Source: Mogibacterium sp.
GTDB lineage: Bacteria; Bacillota; Clostridia; Peptostreptococcales; Anaerovoracaceae
Direction: 5' to 3'
Assembly (NCBI GenBank): GCA_017512365.1
Contig: JAFWGQ010000024.1
Location: forward strand, 1-32,142
Length of the DNA: 32,142 bases
How positions within the stretch are numbered: position 1 is the stretch's first letter; each line of letters opens with the position of its first letter. The notes beneath the pieces were generated by a model, which was not told the origin of the DNA, did no database searches, and worked only from the letters and a program-made list of their open reading frames with translations. Both the position numbers and the translations under genes were made by a program. Shown piece after piece: positions 23,622 to 32,142 of the stretch.

Positions 23622-24659
23622 ATGGACGAAAGAGTAACACAGACAAAAGCGGTGCCGGCGGAGCTCGCCGGAGAGATGACGCTGAGACCGCAGTACCTCA
23701 GCGAATACTGCGGCCAGTCGTCGACAAAGGACAATCTGTCGATATATATCGAGGCTGCCAGGATGAGAGGCGAGCCTCTTGATCACGTGCTTTTCTACGG
23801 GCCTCCGGGCCTCGGCAAGACGACACTCGCCGGCATAATAGCGAACGAGCTCGGCGTAGACATCAAGATCACATCAGGCCCCGCCATAGGACGGGCCGGA
23901 GACCTCGCCGCCATACTGACCAATCTGAACGACAACGACGTGCTCTTCATAGATGAGATACATAGGCTCAACCGCTCTGTCGAGGAAGTCCTGTACTCCG
24001 CCATGGAGGATTACGCCCTTGACATAATCATAGGCAAAGGTCCTGCGGCAAGATCGCTCAGGATAGATATCGCCAGGTTCACGCTGATAGGCGCGACGAC
24101 GAGAGCCGGCTCGCTTTCCGGCCCTCTGAGAGACAGGTTCGGCATAGTCGAGAAGTTCGAGTTCTATACGCCTGAAGAGATCAGGGAGATACTGAGGCGG
24201 ACGGCCAACGTGCTCGATACGCCGATAGACGATGAATCACTCGAGCTGATCGCCGGGCGCTCGAGAGGAACTCCGAGGATAGGGAACCGGCTTCTCAAGA
24301 GGGTAAGAGACTTTTCAGCAGTCATATCCGACGGCTCGGTGGACAGGGAAATAACCATGAAGGCTCTCAATGCTCTGGGGGTGGACGATCTGGGGCTGGA
24401 AAAACTCGACAGAGATATACTCTCGACCGTGATAAAGAGCTTCAACGGCGGACCTGTGGGGATAGAGACCATAGCTTCCGCGATAGGCGAAGAGAGAGTC
24501 ACGATAGAAGACGCGAACGAGCCTTACCTCATCCAGGCGGGCCTTCTGTACCGCACACAGAAGGGCAGAGTCGCGTCAAAGGCGGCATACGAACACATGG
24601 GACTGCTGGGGCTGTATACCGAGCCGGATACAGAGCAGCTCAGACTGGAGCTTGAATAA
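23622..24659 (+). CDS. ruvB: Holliday junction branch-migration ATPase RuvB
   Basis: RuvB is the AAA+ motor of branch migration. The 345-residue protein has Walker [10 protein letters not shown] (60-68), Walker [12 protein letters not shown], sensor 1 in [20 protein letters not shown] with the arginine finger, and a winged-helix end with [19 protein letters not shown]. The gene is followed by queA after 3 nt, the common ruv-queA-tgt order. Confidence 0.98.
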   Translation: MDERVTQTKAVPAELAGEMTLRPQYLSEYCGQSSTKDNLSIYIEAARMRGEPLDHVLFYGPPGLGKTTLAGIIANELGVDIKITSGPAIGRAGDLAAILTNLNDNDVLFIDEIHRLNRSVEEVLYSAMEDYALDIIIGKGPAARSLRIDIARFTLIGATTRAGSLSGPLRDRFGIVEKFEFYTPEEIREILRRTANVLDTPIDDESLELIAGRSRGTPRIGNRLLKRVRDFSAVISDGSVDREITMKALNALGVDDLGLEKLDRDILSTVIKSFNGGPVGIETIASAIGEERVTIEDANEPYLIQAGLLYRTQKGRVASKAAYEHMGLLGLYTEPDTEQLRLELE

Positions 24660-24662
24660 CAG

Positions 24663-25766
24663 ATGCGAATAGAAGATTTTGATTACGAACTGCCTGTTGA
24701 ACTCATAGCGCAGACTCCTCTCGATGAAAGAGACAGCTGCAGGCTCATGGTGCTTGACAGATCAAAAGGGACGGTTGAACACCGTCACTTTTACGATATC
24801 CTGGATTATGTAAACCCCGGTGACTGCCTCGTTCTGAACGACTCGAGAGTCATACCGGCCAGGATGTACGGCATAAAAGAAGGCACCGGCGCTCACATCG
24901 AGCTCCTCCTCATAAAGAGGATCGAAGGCGATAAGTGGGAATGCATGGTCAGACCGGGAAAGAGACTGCACGAGGGAGACACGGTCAGGCTTGCCGGAAG
25001 GACTGAGACAGTGCCGGCCGGTTCAGAAGAGCCTGAATGCGGATATATTCTTGTGAACGGGATCGAAAAGGATTTCTGCGCGCATATACTCGGCATACAC
25101 GACAGAGACAACGGGACACGCCTCGTCGAATTCGAATACGACGGCATCTTCATGGAAAGGCTCGAAGAGATAGGTTCGATGCCTCTGCCTCCGTATATTA
25201 CCAGGCCCGCTGAAGACAGTGACAGGGAGATGTACCAGACCGTATACAGCCGCATCGACGGCTCTGTCGCCGCTCCTACGGCCGGACTGCATTTCACAAA
25301 AGAGCTGCTCAGACAGGCGGAAGCAAAGGGCGTCAGGATCGCTTATGTCACCCTGCATGTAGGGATAGGCACGTTCAGGCCCGTAAAGGTCGATGTGATA
25401 GAAGAACATAAGATGCACTTCGAGGAATGCTCGATAGACGAAGAGAACGCCGCTGTCATAAACGATACGATCGACAGTGGAGGACGCATCATATCTGTCG
25501 GAACCACATCGACACGCACCCTCGAAAGTATGAACGAAAACGGACACGTCAAGGACGGAAAGACATCGACCGGGATATTCATCTACCCGGGATATGAGTT
25601 CAGGATCGTCGACTCTCTCATCACGAACTTCCACCTTCCGAAGTCGACTCTGCTGATGCTCATCTCTGCCCTGTATGACAGAGAAAAGATACTCGAGGCA
25701 TACGCTGAGGCTGTGAAGGAAGGATACCGATTCTTCAGCTACGGCGATGCCATGCTGATAATCTGA
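24663..25766 (+). CDS. queA: S-adenosylmethionine:tRNA ribosyltransferase-isomerase QueA
   Basis: QueA transfers the ribosyl part of SAM to preQ1-modified tRNA, making epoxyqueuosine. Family segments are [67 protein letters not shown] and [13 protein letters not shown]. At 367 residues it is slightly longer than the E. coli protein (356); a longer stretch lies at about 100-150. It acts between Tgt (next gene) and QueH (3210-3875). Confidence 0.97.
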   Translation: MRIEDFDYELPVELIAQTPLDERDSCRLMVLDRSKGTVEHRHFYDILDYVNPGDCLVLNDSRVIPARMYGIKEGTGAHIELLLIKRIEGDKWECMVRPGKRLHEGDTVRLAGRTETVPAGSEEPECGYILVNGIEKDFCAHILGIHDRDNGTRLVEFEYDGIFMERLEEIGSMPLPPYITRPAEDSDREMYQTVYSRIDGSVAAPTAGLHFTKELLRQAEAKGVRIAYVTLHVGIGTFRPVKVDVIEEHKMHFEECSIDEENAAVINDTIDSGGRIISVGTTSTRTLESMNENGHVKDGKTSTGIFIYPGYEFRIVDSLITNFHLPKSTLLMLISALYDREKILEAYAEAVKEGYRFFSYGDAMLII

Positions 25767-28086
<2,320 letters not shown>

Positions 28087-28179
28087 TCAGCTAGAGACAC
28101 AGTTCGCCAGAGCGGTCGGAGAGAACGAGAGACAGCGAAGTCCGATCCGGGCACCGCGGGACGGCGCTGTATAGTATTG
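28087..28179. other. Non-coding junction between rlmD and the accessory region
   Basis: No gene is visible. GGCGAAGTCT at the rlmD end (28075-28084) can pair with AGAC (28095-28098) and TTCGCC (28103-28108). A 13-nt sequence, GCGAAGTCYGATC, occurs at 28076-28088 and 28135-28147 with one mismatch. There is no T-run, so this is not an obvious terminator. It could be a recombination scar, which is only a guess. Confidence 0.35.
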
Positions 28180-28880
28180 ATGTCAAAGAAGAAGGATTAG
28201 CACGCCCTGAACCCGCTGATTTCAGTGGGTTTCACGTTTTATAGAGATCCTGGTCATGGTAGAATAGACAAGATCTTCATCCATCACATGGCCGGGAATC
28301 TCACGGTGCAGCAGTGCGGCAATGTCTTTAAGACCAATGCCGCATCTGCTCATTATGGGGTGAATGGCAATAACATCGGTTGCTACGTCGATGAAAGCAA
28401 CACGGCATGGCACTGCGGTAACTGGGGCTATAATTTGAGATCTATCGGCATCGAACTTGCGAACGACTAGGGAGCATCTGGTCTGTGGCATGTGTCTGAT
28501 AAGACAATTGAGACAGCGATACAGCTTGTTGCAGATATCTGCAAGAGGAACGGCATAAAGAAGCTGAACTATACAGGCGATCTCTCCGGTAATCTCTGCA
28601 TGCACTGCTGGGTGTGTTCTACGGCATGTCCTGGGACATATCTCAAGAGCAAGTTCAGATACATCGCTTCTGAAGTAAACAAGCTCCTTGGAGCGGGTGG
28701 ACCATTTCTTGTGAAGGTCTCATGCAGTGATCTGTACATCCGAAAAGGCCCGGTACAGGCTACAAGAAGAAAGGCTTCATAAAGCCCGGTGTATACACGA
28801 TAGTTGAGACTCAGGGTGAGTGGGGCAGGCTGAAATCTGGCAAGGGATGGATATGTCTTAAGTACGCGAATAGGATCTAA
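28180..28880 (+). pseudogene. Broken phage-type N-acetylmuramoyl-L-alanine amidase with SH3 tail
   Basis: This is the remnant of an endolysin-like gene. An Amidase_2/PGRP domain is clear: KIFIHHMAGN (zinc His), SAHYGVNGNNIGCYVDES, RSIGIELAND, DICKRNGIKKL and, for the other ligands, MHCW and STACPG. A single SH3b domain should follow (VSCSDLYIRKGP, then GTGYKKKGFIKPGVYTIVE and WGRLKSGKGWICLKYANRI). The frame is broken by TAG at 28468-28470 where homologues have a Ser or similar in ANDxGA, and by a one-base deletion near 28750 that separates the two parts of the SH3 domain. A further TAG at 28198-28200 lies in frame after ATG 28180 (MSKKKD). The true start is uncertain; CTG 28207 and GTG 28225 are alternatives. 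The catalytic region also seems shortened between LNYTGD and MHCW. Such amidases are typical of prophages in Clostridia. Confidence 0.85.
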
Positions 28881-28887
28881 GTGTGAC

Positions 28888-28913
28888 GGGCGGGTTTTAT
28901 CTCGCCCATTTTT
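28888..28913 (+). terminator. Intrinsic terminator after the amidase remnant
   Basis: GGGCGGG (28888-28894) and CTCGCCC (28901-28907) form a 7-bp stem with one G-T wobble around TTTTAT. ATTTTTGTTTT follows. It starts 8 nt after the end of the amidase reading frame. Confidence 0.88.
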
Positions 28914-28980
28914 GTTTTGCTTAGAACGGATGGTGATGTGTTTGTCAAGACCTTAGGGGGTGACATTCTGGAACTCCCTT

Positions 28981-29010
28981 TTGAAAGAAGGGCAAATAAT
29001 ATGCGACAAT
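28981..29010 (+). promoter_or_regulatory. Possible promoter for the adhesin gene
   Basis: TTGAAA (28981-28986) and GACAAT (29005-29010) are 18 bp apart, with TGC before the -10 as an extended element. The -10 is weak. A 5-bp hairpin GCGGC-AATCAA-GCCGC (29031-29046) lies in the presumed 5' leader, 12 nt before the AAGGAG ribosome site at 29058-29063. Confidence 0.4.
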
Positions 29011-29070
29011 AATTATGTATAGTTTGTGATGCGGCAATCAAGCCGCGAATGAAGAAAAAGGAGAACGCTT

Positions 29071-32000
29071 ATGAAGAAGAGATTCTTAGGCATACTGCTC
29101 AGCTTCGCGCTGATGCTGACGATGATGCCGGTACTGGGACTGAGTCAGATGGCGTATGCGGCCGATGAGACATGGAGCGAAAGTTTCACTACTAATGGTG
29201 GTACGATCGATGGTGATGTCTATGTCAACGCAGATATCACGCTGACGATTCCCGATGGCATAACACTGAATGTCAACGGAGGCATCAGCGGCGGCAGGAC
29301 CCTGACCGTCAAGGGCAAAGGTACACTTATAATAAATGGCATGAATGGTAGCGATAATGATGGACATGATCCATCTGCTCTTAATGGCGGTTCTGGCGGA
29401 GTTAGCTTTACAGGAAACATCATCGTAGATGGTCCTACAGTCACTGTGACAGGCGGTACTGGAGGAATAGGCGGCCTTAGTACTGGTGGTGGATACGGTG
29501 GCTCTGGAGGAAATGGAGTTGAAGGCGATGTCACAGTCAACAGCGGGTCAATTGAAACGACTGGTGGAAATGGCGGAAAAGGTGGCGACGGTTATGAAGA
29601 CGGCGGTGGTGGAGGCAGCGGCGGTGTTGGTATTACCGGTGTCTTAACCGTCACTGGTGGATCGGCTACAGTAACAGGCGGAACCGGCGGAGAAGGTGGC
29701 GGCGGAGAATTTGGCGGACTCGGTAGCAACGGCGCTGATGGCATTACCGGTGGCGTAACCGTCACTGGTGGATCGGCTACAGTAACAGGCGGAACCGGCG
29801 GAAAAGATGGCGATGGAGGTGACACGAGTGATGTAGGCAAAGCTGTATCAGGAACAATCACTGGATCAGCTGAGGAAAGCGATGACAATAGCAAGTGGGA
29901 ACCTGTTTCAGGCACATCTTCGACAAAGCAGTATGTAAGGGTCACGCCGAGTGTCACAGCTTATCCTCTCTGGGTCGGCGGCACACAGGTGACGAGTGCG
30001 AACGCAGATAATGTGCTGCAGGGAGGAGATAATGACGGCAAGGTGAGTTTCACACCTGCATCGGATGGTACCCCTGCCACCCTGACACTGAACGGTGCGA
30101 CAATTGCCACAGGGCATAAGGATGATAATTTTAATTGTGAATCTGGAATCTACTATTATGATGGGCTGGAAAATGGGTCGGAACCTCTGAATATTGTCTT
30201 GTCAGATGGCTCTGTAAACACTGTTAAAATAGCGGGGGGGACTTGCAACTCTCAAATAGGCATCTATGTTGATGCTTCGCCTGATACCCTTCCAAGTCTA
30301 AATATTTCCGGAAAAGGACAGCTCACAGTATCTGGTAGCAATTATGGTATTAATGCCCCTATCATAACGATCGATGGATGCGACGTGACAGCATCTGGTG
30401 GATCGGGAATCCACTCCTACAGGGGGAGCATAGAAATCAAAGGCGGTAGTGTGTATGCGTCCGCAACAAATTATGCTATCGATGCTGCTTCAAGCATATT
30501 ACACGACGTAAAAATCAATGCTGGAAGTAAAGTTACTGCATCCGGCGGTAATAAAGCGATCTTTGGCTATGTAAAGAACGCCATCGCCGGAACAGGCTGG
30601 GAGAACGCGGATGGTAGCGGGAAAAAGACTGATATTGATACCTCCGATGAGGGACGGAAACTGACCTTCAAGAAAGTCCAGTTCCCGGCTGCACATACTC
30701 ACAGCTTCACCTACACAGCAAGCGGTGCGACCATCACAGCGATCTGCGGATCGGACGGCTGCACGCTGCCTGATAAAACGGCTACCCTGACCATCACAAA
30801 GCCGCAGCATGAGACCTATGGTGACGGAGAAGACCCGGAGGCAGGGATCATTGACTCCGACGGTATCAAGGGCGAAGCGACGGTCAGCTATTACGAGGCT
30901 GCAAAATCAGGAGATGCTTATACAAAGAAATCTGAGACGGCGTTGTCCGGAGCACCAACAAATGCAGGTGATTATATCGCAGAGATCACACTGGGAGCAG
31001 ATGATAACACAGCAACAGCTTCTGTCGGATACACCATCGCTCAAAAGCCTGTCACAGTCTCCGGCATAACAGCCAACAATAAGACCTACGACGGCACGAC
31101 TGATGCGACTCTGGACTGTACTAACGCAGCGTTTGCCGGCAAACTGGATACAGATACTCTGTCTGTGACAGCTACAGGCACGTTCGCCGACGCAAATGTA
31201 GGTACCGGCAAGACAGTCAGCATCAGCGGACTTACACTTGGCGGTGACAGCAAGGACAATTATGCTCTCGCTGCTGAAGACCAGCAGACTGAGACAAAAG
31301 CTTCGATCGGCCCTAAGTCCATCACCGGCGCGACCGTAACGCTGGACAAGACACAGCTTACATATAACGGCTCAGAACAGAGCGTCAACGTAACAGCTGT
31401 GACGACATCAGATGGTCTGACGCTTAAAGCAGATGATTACACTGTCAGCGGAAATACTAAAACGGACAAGGGCGATTACACAGCAACTGTCGAAGGAAAA
31501 GGGAACTTCAAGGATACCGCAACGGCAGACTGGAAGATCGTAGAAAAGGCGATGACCGTCAAAGCGGATAACGTGACCGTTTCCTATGATGGAAAAGAGC
31601 ACGGCATCAGCGTGGAAGTGATCGATCCTGCCAGCGGCGCAAAGGTGAGCTACGGCACGACAGAAGGCACATATGATCTGAAAGAAAGCCCGACTATCAA
31701 GGAACCGGGAACTCTGACGGTATACTTTAAGGCAGAAGCCGGATCAAACTATTCTGTCTATACCGGAAAAGCAGTCGTGACGGTGGAAAAAGCTGCTTCG
31801 ACTGCGGCAAAGGTTACCGCAAACGATCGTGAGTACGACGGAACTGAGAACGAGCTCATAAGTGTTACGGGCAAGGCAGAAGGTGGCGAGATGCAGTACG
31901 CACTCGGCAATGATGCGAAAACTGCACCGGCAGGCGGATGGAGCACAACCATCCCGAAAGCGGCCAATGCAGGGACCTACTATGTATGGTACAAGGTCGC

Positions 32001-32142
32001 AGGAGATGAACATCATAAAGATACAGCTCCGGTCTGCGTGACGGTAAAGATCTCAGAAAAGCCTGCACCATCAAAACCTGTTGCGGCGGTCAAGGGAATA
32101 GCCAAAGGCAAGACTGCTCTTAAGTTCAAATGGAACAAGGTC
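29071..32142 (+). CDS. Giant secreted adhesin-like protein (start only; runs off the window)
   Basis: The frame is open for 1024 codons to the window edge without a stop. AAGGAG lies 7 nt before the ATG. A signal peptide (MKKRFLGILLSFALMLTM to about AYA-A at 31) sends it out of the cell. Residues about 40-270 are Gly/Thr-rich with repeated VTGGTGG-type turns and two near-identical 37-residue units, suggesting a beta-helix or beta-solenoid. A second beta-helix-like part (about 410-520) repeats patterns such as ITIDGCDVTASGGSG. From about 600 there are Ig-like modules: YDG/MBG-type motifs at about 670 (KTYDGTTDATL), 764 (TYNGSEQSVNV), 838 (VSYDGKEHGIS) and 920 (REYDGTENEL). An Fn3 domain begins at about 1000. 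A surface adhesin or S-layer-like protein of gut and oral Bacillota is the best reading; ligand and anchor are unknown. Confidence 0.88.
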   Translation, partial: MKKRFLGILLSFALMLTMMPVLGLSQMAYAADETWSESFTTNGGTIDGDVYVNADITLTIPDGITLNVNGGISGGRTLTVKGKGTLIINGMNGSDNDGHDPSALNGGSGGVSFTGNIIVDGPTVTVTGGTGGIGGLSTGGGYGGSGGNGVEGDVTVNSGSIETTGGNGGKGGDGYEDGGGGGSGGVGITGVLTVTGGSATVTGGTGGEGGGGEFGGLGSNGADGITGGVTVTGGSATVTGGTGGKDGDGGDTSDVGKAVSGTITGSAEESDDNSKWEPVSGTSSTKQYVRVTPSVTAYPLWVGGTQVTSANADNVLQGGDNDGKVSFTPASDGTPATLTLNGATIATGHKDDNFNCESGIYYYDGLENGSEPLNIVLSDGSVNTVKIAGGTCNSQIGIYVDASPDTLPSLNISGKGQLTVSGSNYGINAPIITIDGCDVTASGGSGIHSYRGSIEIKGGSVYASATNYAIDAASSILHDVKINAGSKVTASGGNKAIFGYVKNAIAGTGWENADGSGKKTDIDTSDEGRKLTFKKVQFPAAHTHSFTYTASGATITAICGSDGCTLPDKTATLTITKPQHETYGDGEDPEAGIIDSDGIKGEATVSYYEAAKSGDAYTKKSETALSGAPTNAGDYIAEITLGADDNTATASVGYTIAQKPVTVSGITANNKTYDGTTDATLDCTNAAFAGKLDTDTLSVTATGTFADANVGTGKTVSISGLTLGGDSKDNYALAAEDQQTETKASIGPKSITGATVTLDKTQLTYNGSEQSVNVTAVTTSDGLTLKADDYTVSGNTKTDKGDYTATVEGKGNFKDTATADWKIVEKAMTVKADNVTVSYDGKEHGISVEVIDPASGAKVSYGTTEGTYDLKESPTIKEPGTLTVYFKAEAGSNYSVYTGKAVVTVEKAASTAAKVTANDREYDGTENELISVTGKAEGGEMQYALGNDAKTAPAGGWSTTIPKAANAGTYYVWYKVAGDEHHKDTAPVCVTVKISEKPAPSKPVAAVKGIAKGKTALKFKWNKV
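29645..29802 (+). repeat. Near-perfect 111-bp tandem repeat in the adhesin gene
   Basis: A 47-nt block is identical at 29645-29691 and 29756-29802, spaced exactly 111 bp (37 codons) apart. Similarity extends on both sides, with ATTACCGGT shortly before each copy. It encodes the repeated TVTGGSATVTGGTGG. It indicates recent duplication within the Gly-rich region, and homologous recombination could change its copy number without shifting frame. Confidence 0.92.

Noticed and set aside
28198-28470. TAG recoded as an amino acid (amber suppression or phage code change)
   Set aside because: Several intact genes here (the glucosaminidase, yugP, rsgA, rpe, argR and tgt) end in TAG at the normal place, and the amidase also has an unrelated frameshift, so simple decay explains it.
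28492-28782. A separate small gene beginning at SDKTIETAIQ
   Set aside because: It continues the amidase domain in the same frame after the TAG at 28468 and carries its second half, so it is part of the pseudogene, not an independent gene.
29220-29957. Pro/Val-rich minus-strand open frames (PPxPPV repeats) resembling a structural protein
   Set aside because: They are simply the reverse complement of the Gly/Thr-rich repeats of the adhesin; no start signals are seen.

Overview
The window is a stretch of chromosome from a Bacillota bacterium, most likely a non-sporulating member of the Clostridia. The evidence is Bacillota-type operon order (priA-def-fmt-yugP-rsmB-stp-prkC-rsgA-rpe and argR-recN), strong AGGAGG-type ribosome binding sites, a PASTA-domain Ser/Thr kinase, an ArgR/AhrC repressor and a QueH-type epoxyqueuosine reductase. 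Base composition is moderately GC-rich by eye. A more exact placement cannot be made from sequence alone; I would guess the Family XIII/Anaerovoracaceae or Lachnospiraceae neighbourhood at low confidence.

Layout. Bases 1-259 hold the end of a tRNA operon (Met-CAU partial, Pro-UGG, Phe-GAA) and its terminator. Bases 274-2224 hold a small XRE regulator behind a palindrome and a near-consensus promoter, a structured 118-nt leader, and a secreted SH3-glucosaminidase. A radical SAM gene lies convergent to it and shares its terminator region. From 3174 the plus strand carries queH-asnA-priA-def-fmt-yugP-rsmB. A second promoter inside the end of rsmB can drive stp-prkC-rsgA-rpe. After a 246-nt gap holding a decayed fibronectin-III fragment come comEC, holA, a large membrane HD-GYP protein, argR, recN, ruvC, ruvA, ruvB, queA, tgt and rlmD, nearly all tightly spaced or overlapping.

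How the genes work together. Most of the window is housekeeping: translation initiation (def, fmt), rRNA and tRNA modification (rsmB, rlmD, tgt, queA, queH), ribosome assembly (rsgA), replication restart and polymerase loading (priA, holA), recombination and repair (recN, ruvABC), DNA uptake (comEC), and cell-wall or growth signalling (stp/prkC, glucosaminidase). The last three enzymes of queuosine synthesis (Tgt, QueA, QueH) are all present, split between two loci. rlmN and thiN, often part of this operon in Clostridia, are absent here, and so are spoIVB/spo0A after recN.

Accessory part. Everything after rlmD (from about 28087) looks different: a broken phage-type amidase endolysin with an SH3 tail (one amber codon, one frameshift), a good terminator, and then the first 1024 codons of a giant secreted adhesin-like protein that runs off the end of the window. 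That protein has a Gly-rich repeat region, beta-helix-like repeats, YDG/MBG-type domains and the beginning of an Fn3 domain. I saw no CRISPR array, insertion sequence, integrase or clearly novel defence system. The most interesting unexplained items are the membrane HD-GYP sensor, the Fn3 remnant fused in frame behind the rpe stop codon, the leader of the glucosaminidase gene, and the accessory island behind rlmD.
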